From Pustulibacterium marinum (GTDB lineage: Bacteria; Bacteroidota; Bacteroidia; Flavobacteriales; Flavobacteriaceae): a DNA stretch of 64,000 nt. Below, in pieces: positions 45,293-54,859 of this stretch. Position 1 is the stretch's first letter; every line of letters starts with the position of its first letter. The stretch spans positions 642,112 to 706,111 of the forward strand of contig NZ_FPBK01000001.1 of assembly GCF_900116665.1 (NCBI RefSeq). Reading direction: 5' to 3'. Under the pieces are notes generated by a model. That model was not told where the DNA came from and did no database searches. It saw only the letters and a program-made list of their open reading frames with translations. The translations under genes and the position numbers were made by a program.

Positions 45293-46693
45293 ATGAAAAT
45301 TATAAATAAAAGTATTCTATCCATTATGGCTTCCGCGCTTTTATTGGTAAGCTGTAACGAAGATTTCTTAGATGTAGATAAGACAGATGGTTATGAGGCT
45401 GCGGATACCGAAACCGTAACACCAGAACAAATGGTTAACGGAGTTTATGGGTATTTAACAGACTGGACGTATGCTTTTTCATATCTAGGTGTAACCGAAA
45501 TTATTTCTGATAATGCAGACAAAGGAAGTTCTGCTTCAGATACTGGTTCAGACAAAGACGTATTAGATAACTTAACTTTTACAGCTAGTGCCAGTTCTGT
45601 TTTAGGAGTGTGGCAAACTTGGTACAAAACCATTGGTAGAGCTACCATTTCTATTGATTATACCGAAAACTATGGCATAACTGATGAAAGTTATAAAAAC
45701 AGATTGATTGGTGAAGCTAAATTTCTTAGAGCTTTAAACTATTTCTGGTTAGTAAGATCTTTTGGGGATGTTCCTTTACAACATATTGATTATGTAATCA
45801 GACAGCCAAAAGAAGATGTATACGCTTTCATAGAGCAAGATTTATTAGATGCTATTGATGCCTTGCCATTGAAAAGTGAATATGATTCAGAAGATTTAGG
45901 TAGAGCAACAAAAGGAGCTGCTCAAGCATTGTTATCCAAAGTATACCTTTATGAAGAAAAGTATCAGGAGGCATATGATATGGCCAATAATGTAATAAAC
46001 TCTGGAGAATATAGTTTAGCGGCAGACTACTCTACACTGTGGCATGCAGATACCGAAAATGGAGTTGAATCTATTTTTGAAGTACAAGGAAGAGGAGAGT
46101 CTATAGCACACGGCGTACAACAGTACTCACAAACGCAAGGAGTTCGTGGTCAGTTTGGATGGGGTTTCAATATTCCTTCTCAAAATCTTTTGGATGCCTT
46201 TAATGAAGAAGGCGATGAAATTCGTAGAGATGCAACCATTATTTTTCCTGGTGAAACTTTATGGGATGGTACTGTAATTATCTCAAACCCAGAAAATCCA
46301 ATGTACAGTGAAAAAGCCTATTCCAGTGCAAATGGTGGAGCAGAAGATACAGATAAAAATGTTAGAATGCTTCGCTATGCTGAAATTTTACTTATCAAGG
46401 CCGAAGCGGCTGTTGAATTGGGTATGGATGGCTCAGAACCTTTAAATCAAGTGAGAGAGAGAGTGAATCTTGATGATATTAGTAATCCAACTTTGGAAGA
46501 TATCTGGAAAGAAAGAAGACTTGAATTAGCTTTTGAACATGACCGCTGGTTTGATTTAGTAAGAACAGGACAAGCGTCAGATGCTATGGCAGCAGATGGA
46601 AAAACATTTGTAACCGGTAAGCATGAATTGTTTCCAATACCAAACAATCAATTAATACAAACTCCGGAAATGGAACAAAATCCGGGTTGGTAA
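45293..46693 (+). CDS. SusD/RagB-type glycan-binding lipoprotein
   Basis: This 466-residue lipoprotein begins MKIINKSILS and has a lipobox LLVSC with Cys21. The SusD fold is shown by FLDVDKTDGYE at the mature start, IGEAKFLRALNYFWLVRSFG (TPR-like region) and the C-terminal WKERRLELAFEHDRWFDLVR. It would bind glycan at the cell surface and cap the SusC channel. The in-frame TTG at 45257 would overlap susC, so the ATG at 45293 is used. A terminator-like hairpin follows, so downstream genes may be read through or use a second promoter. Confidence 0.95.
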   Translation: MKIINKSILSIMASALLLVSCNEDFLDVDKTDGYEAADTETVTPEQMVNGVYGYLTDWTYAFSYLGVTEIISDNADKGSSASDTGSDKDVLDNLTFTASASSVLGVWQTWYKTIGRATISIDYTENYGITDESYKNRLIGEAKFLRALNYFWLVRSFGDVPLQHIDYVIRQPKEDVYAFIEQDLLDAIDALPLKSEYDSEDLGRATKGAAQALLSKVYLYEEKYQEAYDMANNVINSGEYSLAADYSTLWHADTENGVESIFEVQGRGESIAHGVQQYSQTQGVRGQFGWGFNIPSQNLLDAFNEEGDEIRRDATIIFPGETLWDGTVIISNPENPMYSEKAYSSANGGAEDTDKNVRMLRYAEILLIKAEAAVELGMDGSEPLNQVRERVNLDDISNPTLEDIWKERRLELAFEHDRWFDLVRTGQASDAMAADGKTFVTGKHELFPIPNNQLIQTPEMEQNPGW

Positions 46694-46712
46694 ATATAGT
46701 TAGTTGTGATAC

Positions 46713-46742
46713 AAAACTGCAGTTAGTAACGGCTGCAGTTTT
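46713..46742 (+). terminator. Hairpin after susD
   Basis: AAAACTGCAG and CTGCAGTTTT form a stem followed by T residues, 20 bases after susD. It may lower transcription of the enzyme genes relative to susCD. Confidence 0.75.
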
Positions 46743-46784
46743 TTTCCAATTTATATAGTGAATGCCCTAAATGCAAACAAACAA

Positions 46785-48161
46785 ATGAAATATACAAAAG
46801 TAGTAGCTTTTTGCTTCATTTTCATTTTCTTAATAGGCTGTAAAAAGTCTAAGAAAGCTGAGGAAACTTTGTTGTCCCCCAAAGAAGTTTCTGAAAATAC
46901 AAAAGCCCCAATTATTAATAACCAACTTTTAGATACGTTGCAGTATCAAACCTTCAACTATTTTTGGGAAGGAGCCGAACCAAATTCTGGTTTAGCCAGA
47001 GAACGCATTCACATGGATGGAGTTTACCCTCAAAACGATGCTAACACAGTAACAACCGGAGGTTCTGGTTTTGGTGTTATGGCTATTATTGTTGGAGTAG
47101 AACGTGGTTTTATTACCAGAGAACAAGCGGTAGAGCGTTTTGAAACCATTCTAAATTTTCTGGAAACAGCAGATCGTTTTCACGGAGCTTGGCCACACTG
47201 GATGATTGGTGAAACAGGAAAAGTAAAGCCTTTTTCAAAAAAAGATAACGGTGGAGATTTGGTTGAAACTGCATTTCTTATAGAAGGATTACTTACCGTT
47301 TCAGAATATTTTAAAGATGGTTCTGAACGAGAGCAAAAAATATCAGACCGAATAGAAAAAATGTATGACGAAGTAGAGTGGGATTGGTATACTCAAGGTA
47401 AAAATGTACTCTACTGGCATTGGTCCCCAGAATATAAATGGGAAATGAATTTTCCTGTCGGTGGCTATAACGAGTGTTTGGTAATGTATGTTTTGGCAGC
47501 TTCATCAAGAACACATGCTATAGATCCAAAAGTTTACCATGAAGGTTGGGCTCGTGGTGGCGACATCGCAAAAGATACTACTTATTATGGTTTAAAAACA
47601 GAGCTTGATTATTTTGAACATTCAGATGCTCCAATTGGCCCGTTATTTTGGGCTCATTATTCCTATACAGGTTTAAGTCCAAAAGGATTAGAAGATACTT
47701 ATGCAGATTATTGGAAATTAGTTCAGAATCAAGCATTGATTCATTATAAATATGCACTAGATAATCCAAAGAATTTCAAAGGTTACGGGAAGCAACAATG
47801 GGGTTTCACGTCTAGTTATTCTATCAACGGTTATCACGGACATCGCCCTGGTGATGATTTGGGTGTGATTTCTCCAACTGCTGCATTGTCTTCTATGGCT
47901 TACACGCCGGAAGAAAGTATGCAAATGATTGAATATTTATATAAAGATGCAGATAGTTTAGTAGGAAAGTATGGCCCTTATGATGCTTATAGTGATGAAT
48001 TTGATTGGTATACGCCAAGATATTTAGCTATAGATCAAGGTCCAATTCCTGTAATGATTGAAAATTATCGTTCTGGGATTTTCTGGGACTTATTTATGAA
48101 GCGCGATGATGTTCAAAATGGGCTAAAACGTTTAGGCTTCAAAAGCACATATTTTAATTAA
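46785..48161 (+). CDS. GH144-type endo-beta-1,2-glucanase-like lipoprotein, copy 1
   Basis: This 458-residue lipoprotein (FLIGC, Cys19) contains the domain often labelled glucoamylase-like (PF10091), the family of GH144 endo-beta-1,2-glucanases. Conserved stretches include LQYQTFNYFWEGAEPNSGLA, TTGGSGFGVMAI, HGAWPHWMIG, VLYWHWSPEY, GYNECL, FWAHYSY and LAIDQGPIPVMIENYRSG; the acidic catalytic residues cannot be assigned from sequence alone. Characterised GH144 enzymes cut linear and cyclic beta-1,2-glucan. I chose the ATG at 46785; a GTG at 46758 would only extend the signal peptide. Its stop overlaps the start of copy 2. Confidence 0.87.
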   Translation: MKYTKVVAFCFIFIFLIGCKKSKKAEETLLSPKEVSENTKAPIINNQLLDTLQYQTFNYFWEGAEPNSGLARERIHMDGVYPQNDANTVTTGGSGFGVMAIIVGVERGFITREQAVERFETILNFLETADRFHGAWPHWMIGETGKVKPFSKKDNGGDLVETAFLIEGLLTVSEYFKDGSEREQKISDRIEKMYDEVEWDWYTQGKNVLYWHWSPEYKWEMNFPVGGYNECLVMYVLAASSRTHAIDPKVYHEGWARGGDIAKDTTYYGLKTELDYFEHSDAPIGPLFWAHYSYTGLSPKGLEDTYADYWKLVQNQALIHYKYALDNPKNFKGYGKQQWGFTSSYSINGYHGHRPGDDLGVISPTAALSSMAYTPEESMQMIEYLYKDADSLVGKYGPYDAYSDEFDWYTPRYLAIDQGPIPVMIENYRSGIFWDLFMKRDDVQNGLKRLGFKSTYFN

Positions 48162-49537
48162 TGAAGTTATTTGTTTACATAACATGTTTTTTTGTTTCCC
48201 TTTCATTTTTTTCCTGTAGCAAAGATGAAAATGTTGCTCAGGTAGAGGAATCACCGGATCCGGTAACACCAACACCGGATCCAGAGATTTCTGATGAAGA
48301 TTTAATGGATTATGTTCAAGAAGAAACCTTTAAGTATTTCTGGGATTTAGCAGAGAGCAACTCTGGTGGAGCTCGTGAGCGCTATGTAGCGGCAAACCCA
48401 TCGCAAGATGCACATGTTGTTACAACAGGAGGAACCGGATTCGGCTTAATGGCAATCTTGGTAGGTGTAGAACGGGGATATGTAACCAGATCTGAAGCTG
48501 TAACCAGATTAAACACTTTACTTACATTTCTTGAAAATGCCGATCGTTTTCATGGTGCTTGGCCACATTGGTTACATGGTGAAACAGGAGCTGTGCTACC
48601 ATTTAGTACAAATGATGACGGAGTAGATTTAGTAGAAACATCATTTTTGGCACAGGGATTAATCTGTATAAAGGAATATTTCAAATCAGGAACTGAAGAA
48701 GAAATAGCACTAGCCAATAAAGCAGATGAATTGTGGAAAGGTGTAGAATGGAATTGGTTTACGCAAAATCAAAATATCTTATACTGGCATTGGTCACCAA
48801 ACAATGGTTGGGCAATGAATTTACCCATTACTGGCTATAATGAGTGTTTAATTACGTACGTAATGGCAGCATCATCGCCTAATTATGCCATAGATTCACA
48901 AGTATATACAGAAGGTTGGGCTTCCAGTGGTACTATTGTTTCAGGAAACGTGCAATATGATTATCCTTTGTTGGTAAAACATCAAGGAAATGAAAGTTAT
49001 GGAGGTCCATTATTTTGGGCTCATTATTCTTATTTGGGTTTAGATCCAAGAAATTTATCAGACTCGTATGCAAATTATTGGAATGTGAATGTAAACCATT
49101 CCATGATCAATTATTTGTACTGCGTAGAAAATCCGATGGGTTATACGCATTATGGCGAAGACTTTTGGGGATTAACTGCAAGTTATTCCAGAAACGCAGA
49201 TGGTAGTTTGGGGTATTCAGCACATACACCAACAAATGATTTGGGTATTGTTTCTCCAACTGCAGCCATAAGTTCTATCCCATATACTCCGGAAGAATCC
49301 TTGGCCGCAATGCACTATTTTTATTTGTATGATGATATTTTAACTGGTGAAGCTGGGTTTTATGATGCTTTCAGCCCGCATTATAACTTTTGGGTTGCCG
49401 AAGCATATTTAGCCATAGATCAAGGACCACAAATAATTATGATTGAAAATTATAGATCTGGCTTGTTATGGGATTTGTTTATGCAGAATGAAGACATCCA
49501 AAACGGATTAACCAATTTAGGTTTTAGCTATGAATAA
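48161..49537 (+). CDS. GH144-type endo-beta-1,2-glucanase-like lipoprotein, copy 2
   Basis: This 458-residue lipoprotein (SFFSC, Cys19) is a tandem paralogue of the preceding gene. It has the same blocks: ETFKYFWDLAESNSGGARER, TTGGTGFGLMAI, HGAWPHWLHG, ILYWHWSPNN, GYNECL, FWAHYSYLGLDP and LAIDQGPQIIMIENYRSG. A Pro/Thr/Asp-rich linker (SPDPVTPTPDPE) before the domain suggests display away from the membrane, unlike copy 1. The two may differ in location or in preference for cyclic against linear glucan; that is inferred. Start and stop overlap both neighbours by a few bases. Confidence 0.87.
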   Translation: MKLFVYITCFFVSLSFFSCSKDENVAQVEESPDPVTPTPDPEISDEDLMDYVQEETFKYFWDLAESNSGGARERYVAANPSQDAHVVTTGGTGFGLMAILVGVERGYVTRSEAVTRLNTLLTFLENADRFHGAWPHWLHGETGAVLPFSTNDDGVDLVETSFLAQGLICIKEYFKSGTEEEIALANKADELWKGVEWNWFTQNQNILYWHWSPNNGWAMNLPITGYNECLITYVMAASSPNYAIDSQVYTEGWASSGTIVSGNVQYDYPLLVKHQGNESYGGPLFWAHYSYLGLDPRNLSDSYANYWNVNVNHSMINYLYCVENPMGYTHYGEDFWGLTASYSRNADGSLGYSAHTPTNDLGIVSPTAAISSIPYTPEESLAAMHYFYLYDDILTGEAGFYDAFSPHYNFWVAEAYLAIDQGPQIIMIENYRSGLLWDLFMQNEDIQNGLTNLGFSYE

Positions 49538-50324
49538 ATTAATATTCTTCTTATTTCTATTTGCTTTTGGTAGTTTGCAAGCGCAAGATACCTTTGAACC
49601 AAAGCAATATATTTCTGGGAAAGACACGTTAAAGTATCAGATTTTATATCCTGAAAATTTTTCTGAAACACAAACGTATCCGGTAGTGTTATTTTTACAT
49701 GGAGCCGGAGAGCGCGGGAATGATAATAAAGCTCAATTAACGCATGGTAGCTCATTGTTTTTATCAGATTCAGTTCGAACAAAATATCCTGCAATTGTAA
49801 TTTTTCCGCAATGTCCAAAAGAGGATTATTGGGCGAATGTTGATGTAGACAGATCTTCTTATCCTTTGAAGCTAGATTTTAAAGATGGCGAAGAACCAAC
49901 TACAGCATTAAAACTTGTAACCAAGTTGATGGAAGAAACTATTCAGCAAGAGTACGTTCAAAAAGATCAAGTATATATTATGGGATTGTCCATGGGCGGA
50001 ATGGGAACTTTTGAAATGATCTTTAGAAATCCAAATATGTTTGCAGCAGCAATTCCTATTTGCGGTGGTGCGCATCCAAATACGGCAAAGGCTTATGCAG
50101 ATCATTTACCTATTTGGGTATTTCATGGAGCAAAAGACGATGTTGTAGATCCTAAATATTCTTTACAGATGGTTTCGGCAATCTTGAAAGATGGAGGATT
50201 TCCGCAATATACTTTATATGAAGATGCAAACCATAACAGCTGGGATGCTACTTTTCATCAACCCAAGTTGCTATCATGGCTATTTTCAAATAAAAATACA
50301 ACAAACATAAATACAACAAAATGA
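49530..50324 (+). CDS. Secreted alpha/beta hydrolase, esterase-like
   Basis: This 264-residue protein has a signal peptide (about 1-18, ending LQAQ) and an alpha/beta-hydrolase fold of the prolyl-oligopeptidase/feruloyl-esterase-like kind. The oxyanion stretch is FLHGAGERG, the nucleophile is Ser154 in GLSMGG, and Asp and His candidates lie in GAKDDVVDP and DANHNSWD. It is translationally coupled to the GH144 gene before it (8-base overlap) and the GH3 gene after it (ATGA). Its place suggests it strips ester groups from the glucan, for example succinyl groups on cyclic beta-1,2-glucan. That substrate is inferred; peptidase activity is less likely. Confidence 0.82.
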   Translation: MNKLIFFLFLFAFGSLQAQDTFEPKQYISGKDTLKYQILYPENFSETQTYPVVLFLHGAGERGNDNKAQLTHGSSLFLSDSVRTKYPAIVIFPQCPKEDYWANVDVDRSSYPLKLDFKDGEEPTTALKLVTKLMEETIQQEYVQKDQVYIMGLSMGGMGTFEMIFRNPNMFAAAIPICGGAHPNTAKAYADHLPIWVFHGAKDDVVDPKYSLQMVSAILKDGGFPQYTLYEDANHNSWDATFHQPKLLSWLFSNKNTTNINTTK

Positions 50325-52672
50325 GATTAAAAAGAGTAATTACTTTAGTGACTACCGGAGCCATTTTGGCTTCATGTTCTAATGTGAAAGATGCTTCTTC
50401 CCCCCAAGTACAGAAAGCGTCTGCTACAAAACCCGAACCCGTAGCAACGCTTTCTTTCCAAAGTCCGTTTGAGAAGCAGATAGATTCTATCTTAAGCTTA
50501 ATGACGCTTGAGGAAAAATTAGGACAATTAAATCTTCCTTCTTCAGGAGACATTACTACAGGGCAAGCAAAAAGTTCTAATGTAGCTAAGATGATTGAGG
50601 AAGGAAAAGTAGGTGGTCTCTTCAATATAAAAACAGCCGAAAAAATTCAGGAAGTTCAAAAAATTGCTGTAGAAAAAAGTAGGCTTGGAATTCCATTACT
50701 TTTTGGTATGGACGTAATTCATGGTTATAAAACTACTTTTCCAATTCCATTAGGGTTATCATCTTCATGGGATATGGAGATGATTCAACAAACAGCCCGT
50801 GTTGCTGCACAAGAAGCAAGTGCCGATGGTATCAACTGGACGTTTTCTCCGATGGTAGATATTTCTAGAGATCCACGTTGGGGTAGAGTTTCCGAAGGTA
50901 ATGGAGAAGATCCGTATTTAGGTAGCCAAATTGCTGCTGCCATGGTGAAAGGATATCAAGGAGACGATCTTACTTTAGAAAATACCATTCTTTCTTGTGT
51001 AAAACACTTTGCATTGTATGGCGCTATTGAAGCGGGTAGAGATTACAACACGGTAGACATGAGTAGAATTAGAATGTTCAATGAGTACTTTCCGCCATAT
51101 AAAGCTGCGGTAGATGCTGGTACGCGTTCTGCTATGGCATCTTTCAATGAAGTTGATGGAATTCCTGCAACCGGAAACCGCTGGCTATTAACCGATTTAT
51201 TAAGAGATAAATGGGGTTTTGATGGTTTTGTAGTGACCGATTATACCGGTATTCCAGAAATGATAGCTCATGGAATGGGAGATTTACAGACTGTTTCGGC
51301 ATTAGCATTAAAAGCTGGTGTAGATATGGATATGGTAGGTGAAGGTTTCTTAGGTACTTTGGAGAAATCTTTAGAAGAAGGCAAAGTTTCTATAGACGAA
51401 ATTGACCTGGCTGTGAAGCGAATTTTACAAGCAAAATATGAATTAGGCTTGTTCAAAGATCCTTATAAATATTGTAATGTAGAGAGAGCAGCAACCGAAG
51501 TTTATACGCAAGAAAATAGAGATTTTGCACGTAAAGTTGGAGCTGAGTCTACAGTATTGTTAAAAAATGCAGGTCAAGTACTTCCATTGAAAAAAGAAGG
51601 AACCATTGCTTTGGTTGGTCCATTAGCCGACAATGCGGTGAACATGGCAGGAACTTGGAGTGTTTCTACAGATCAGGAAAAATCAATTCCATTTTTAGAA
51701 GGACTAAAAGAAGTTGCTGGTGATAAAGCAGAAATCATGTATGCTCGCGGAAGCAATCTTTCTTACGATAAAGAATTTGAAACCAATGCTACCATGTTTG
51801 GAAAAACTATTCCACGTGATGGTAGAACAGATAAAGAAATGTTGGATGAGGCTATTACGGTTGCCAAGAAAGCAGATGTCATTGTAGCTGCCATCGGTGA
51901 ATCAGCAGAAATGAGTGGAGAAAGCTCAAGCAGAACCCATATCAGAATTCCCCAAGCACAAGAAGATTTACTTGATGCCATGTTGGCAACCGGAAAGCCA
52001 GTAGTTTTAGTTCTGTTTACAGGAAGACCTTTGGTTTTGGTAGAAGAAGAAGCAAAAGTTCCTGCAATTTTAAATGTATGGTTTCCGGGTAGTGAAGCTG
52101 GTTTGTCTATTGCAGACGTTCTTTTTGGAGATGTAAACCCTTCAGGAAAATTAACGGCTACGTTCCCAAGAACAGAAGGTCAAATTCCATTGTTTTACAA
52201 TCATAAAAATACAGGTAGGCCATTATCTAATAAGGAAGGAAATTTTGAAAAATTCCGTTCTAACTATTTAGATGAGCGTATAGAACCATTATATCCGTTT
52301 GGTTATGGTTTAAGTTATACCACTTTTGAGTATAGTAATTTCCAAATTAGCAACACCACTTTACCAATGAATGGTAGTATTACAGTTTCTGTAGACGTGA
52401 AAAATACAGGGGACTATGATGGTAAAGAAGTTGTTCAATTATACACTAGAGATTTGGTAGGAACAGTTACCAGACCAGTAAAAGAATTAAAAGGATTTCA
52501 GAAAGTAATGATCAAGAAAGGAACTACCAAAACAGTGACTTTTACGTTAACTGCTGAGGATCTTAAATTTTATAATTATAACTTAGATTTCGTTGCAGAA
52601 CCGGGTGAATTCGAAGTTTTCGTAGGAACTAATTCTGATACCGAAATGAAAAAATCGTTTACATTGAAATAA
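50321..52672 (+). CDS. GH3 beta-glucosidase lipoprotein
   Basis: This 783-residue enzyme resembles BglX. It has a lipobox (AILASC, Cys19), the GH3 (alpha/beta)8 domain with LFGMDVIHGYKTTFPIPL and the nucleophile Asp307 in FVVTDYTG. A C-terminal alpha/beta sandwich follows, carrying LYPFGYGLSYTTFEYSNF, then a fibronectin-III-like end. It should release glucose from the non-reducing ends of beta-glucooligosaccharides in the periplasm. Next to GH144 genes, sophoro-oligosaccharides are the best-supported substrate. It ends the PUL, followed by a terminator. Confidence 0.93.
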   Translation: MRLKRVITLVTTGAILASCSNVKDASSPQVQKASATKPEPVATLSFQSPFEKQIDSILSLMTLEEKLGQLNLPSSGDITTGQAKSSNVAKMIEEGKVGGLFNIKTAEKIQEVQKIAVEKSRLGIPLLFGMDVIHGYKTTFPIPLGLSSSWDMEMIQQTARVAAQEASADGINWTFSPMVDISRDPRWGRVSEGNGEDPYLGSQIAAAMVKGYQGDDLTLENTILSCVKHFALYGAIEAGRDYNTVDMSRIRMFNEYFPPYKAAVDAGTRSAMASFNEVDGIPATGNRWLLTDLLRDKWGFDGFVVTDYTGIPEMIAHGMGDLQTVSALALKAGVDMDMVGEGFLGTLEKSLEEGKVSIDEIDLAVKRILQAKYELGLFKDPYKYCNVERAATEVYTQENRDFARKVGAESTVLLKNAGQVLPLKKEGTIALVGPLADNAVNMAGTWSVSTDQEKSIPFLEGLKEVAGDKAEIMYARGSNLSYDKEFETNATMFGKTIPRDGRTDKEMLDEAITVAKKADVIVAAIGESAEMSGESSSRTHIRIPQAQEDLLDAMLATGKPVVLVLFTGRPLVLVEEEAKVPAILNVWFPGSEAGLSIADVLFGDVNPSGKLTATFPRTEGQIPLFYNHKNTGRPLSNKEGNFEKFRSNYLDERIEPLYPFGYGLSYTTFEYSNFQISNTTLPMNGSITVSVDVKNTGDYDGKEVVQLYTRDLVGTVTRPVKELKGFQKVMIKKGTTKTVTFTLTAEDLKFYNYNLDFVAEPGEFEVFVGTNSDTEMKKSFTLK

Positions 52673-52782
52673 CTTTTAGTTAGGCTGAGCAAAATTGCTT
52701 TAGGATGGGGCTTGTGAAGCCAAATCTATATAAGTTATTTATACTTTGTGAATAGAGTTATTTTAAGGGTTTTTTAATGTTA

Positions 52783-52808
52783 AGAGATTCGGTTTGCGCC
52801 GAATCTCT
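52783..52808 (+). terminator. Terminator at the end of the glucan locus
   Basis: AGAGATTCGG and CCGAATCTCT form a 10-bp stem followed by a T-run, 110 bases past the GH3 stop. Confidence 0.9.
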
Positions 52809-52855
52809 TTTTTTATGAAGTATATAGATTAAAAAGAATACAGTACTTTTACTTC

Positions 52856-53749
52856 ATGTTCGATTTTCGATTAAAAGTTTTCTATACAGTCGCCAAGCAT
52901 CTCAATTTTACCAGAGCTGCACGCGAATTATTTATTACCCAGCCGGCGGTGACCAAGCACATCAAAGAGATAGAAAATCATTTTAATACCAAATTATTTC
53001 ATAGAAACGGAACCTATATTTCGCTCACCGCATCGGGTGAAATATTACTGAAATATGCTGAAGAAATTTTCGATACTTACCGAAAATTGGAGATTGATAT
53101 TCATGCGCAGCAAAATAAACATGCGGGAACATTGCGTTTGGGAGCAAGTACTACGATTGCAAATTATGTGTTACCACTGGTCTTACCAGATTTTCAAAGA
53201 GAATATCCAGACATCAATTTGCAACTACATATTGGCAATACAGAGCAAATTGAAAAGTCACTTCAAAACAAGGAGATTGATTTAGGAATTACTGAAGGAT
53301 TTTCAAAAGCTGCCGGATTGCAATATCAAGAATTTTTAAAAGATGAAATTGTTTTAATTGTCAATACTGCGAATCCATTAGGTGAAAAAGCGATCATTTC
53401 TTTAGAGGAATTGCAGCAACTACCTTTGTTGATACGTGAACCAGGATCTGGGACTTTAGAAGTAATTGCGCATGCATTGGTAGAAAAATCAATGAAGATT
53501 TCTCAGTTAAAAACGCTTATGCAATTAAGTAGTTCTGAGAGTATGAAACAATATATTTTAAATTCAGATAGCCTAGCTTTTCTTTCCATATATGCCGTTC
53601 TAAATGAATTGAAACAAAAAACAGTTACGATACTTGAAGTAGAGAATTTGACCATTGAACGAAATTTTTACTTTGTAACCAATCAAGCTGAAATGAATTA
53701 TTTGGTAAGGTTATTCACAGAATTTTCATCTAGCTATAACTTCAGGTAA
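52856..53749 (+). CDS. LysR-family transcriptional regulator
   Basis: This 297-residue protein has the LysR N-terminal winged helix (about 1-60; FYTVAKHLNFTRAARELFIT) and a two-lobed effector domain (about 90-290; GTLRLGASTTIANYVLPLVL). The N-terminal sequence resembles the CysB/CbbR/YeiE group. The gene is 69 bases upstream of the YeiH-like exporter on the same strand, whereas LysR regulators are usually divergent. In E. coli the similar pair YeiE-YeiH is linked, so control of the exporter by this protein is plausible but not shown. Confidence 0.92.
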   Translation: MFDFRLKVFYTVAKHLNFTRAARELFITQPAVTKHIKEIENHFNTKLFHRNGTYISLTASGEILLKYAEEIFDTYRKLEIDIHAQQNKHAGTLRLGASTTIANYVLPLVLPDFQREYPDINLQLHIGNTEQIEKSLQNKEIDLGITEGFSKAAGLQYQEFLKDEIVLIVNTANPLGEKAIISLEELQQLPLLIREPGSGTLEVIAHALVEKSMKISQLKTLMQLSSSESMKQYILNSDSLAFLSIYAVLNELKQKTVTILEVENLTIERNFYFVTNQAEMNYLVRLFTEFSSSYNFR

Positions 53750-53818
53750 TATCTTATTTTAAATTGTGATTTCTTTTTGTGATATCAAAGCTTCAATTTT
53801 GTTATCAAATAAAACGAA

Positions 53819-54796
53819 ATGAACAAGGCAATTAGTCATTCAATATATTCAATTCAACATTTTTTTGATAGAAACATCTCCTTAAGAGAGATGATCTTTG
53901 TCGGGTTAATAATCGTATGCGTTTCTAATCTTATTTCACCTCCAATTGCATTATTATTAGGAATCATTATAGCTCAATTAGTTGGTCATCCTTATTTGCA
54001 TTTGAATCACAAAGCAACGCATATTTTACTGCAATTATCAGTTGTGGGTTTAGGTTTTGGGATGAATGTAAACAGCGCCGTCAATGCAGGTAAAGAAGGT
54101 GTTTTGTTTACGGTAGCTTCTATTTTCGGAACCTTATTCCTTGGTTTTATATTGAGGAAATTTTTAAAAATAGAAAAGAAAACTTCTTTCTTAATTTCCG
54201 CTGGAACTGCTATTTGCGGGGGTAGCGCTATTGCTGCGGTTTCTCCGGTAATCAAGGCAAAAGAGAAACATATTTCTGTAGCCTTGGGAGTTATTTTTAT
54301 TTTGAATTCTGTAGCCTTGTTTATTTTTCCTACGATTGGTCATGTTTTCAATTTGTCACAGACTCAATTTGGCTTGTGGAGCGCCATTGCTATTCACGAT
54401 ACTAGTTCTGTAGTTGGTGCTGCAGCTAAATATGGTGAAAAGGCGCTGGAAGTGGCTACTACCGTAAAGCTAGCGAGAGCTTTGTGGATTATTCCGGTTT
54501 CCTTCATTTCTGCTGGAATGTTTAAAACTGAGAAAAGTAAAATCAAAATTCCTTATTTTATTGGGTTGTTTGTTTTAGCAATGTTGGCAAATACATATTG
54601 GCAACCTGTGCAAAAAATAGCACCTTATGTGGTTCATGTTTCAAAAATAGGACTCACACTTACGTTGTTTTTAATAGGAAGTGGTCTGTCATTCAAAGTA
54701 TTAAAATCCGTTGGGATAAAACCGTTATTGCAAGGAGTTTTGTTGTGGATGTTTGTAGCGGGTTTTTCTCTGTGGGCAGTATTTTCTTTCGTATAG
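53819..54796 (+). CDS. YeiH-family membrane protein (UPF0324)
   Basis: This 325-residue protein is predicted to have about ten transmembrane helices. It matches the YeiH/UPF0324 family: LGFGMNVNSAVNAG, SAGTAICGGSAIAAVSPVI, AIAIHDTSSVVGAAAKYG and the C-terminal LTLFLIGSGLSFKVLK. The family is annotated as putative sulfate exporters on slight evidence. It follows a LysR regulator and precedes a metallo-hydrolase gene. Confidence 0.92.
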   Translation: MNKAISHSIYSIQHFFDRNISLREMIFVGLIIVCVSNLISPPIALLLGIIIAQLVGHPYLHLNHKATHILLQLSVVGLGFGMNVNSAVNAGKEGVLFTVASIFGTLFLGFILRKFLKIEKKTSFLISAGTAICGGSAIAAVSPVIKAKEKHISVALGVIFILNSVALFIFPTIGHVFNLSQTQFGLWSAIAIHDTSSVVGAAAKYGEKALEVATTVKLARALWIIPVSFISAGMFKTEKSKIKIPYFIGLFVLAMLANTYWQPVQKIAPYVVHVSKIGLTLTLFLIGSGLSFKVLKSVGIKPLLQGVLLWMFVAGFSLWAVFSFV

Positions 54797-54859
54797 AATA
54801 TTTGAATTTTGTAAGTTTTGATGAAGGATAAGGACTAACTTGCATTGTAAACCCTTAGA

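Noticed and set aside
46785-49537. Amylase-like (alpha-1,4-glucan) role for the two GH144 genes
   Set aside because: The label glucoamylase comes from an old domain name; characterised family members act on beta-1,2-glucan and a GH3 beta-glucosidase is adjacent.
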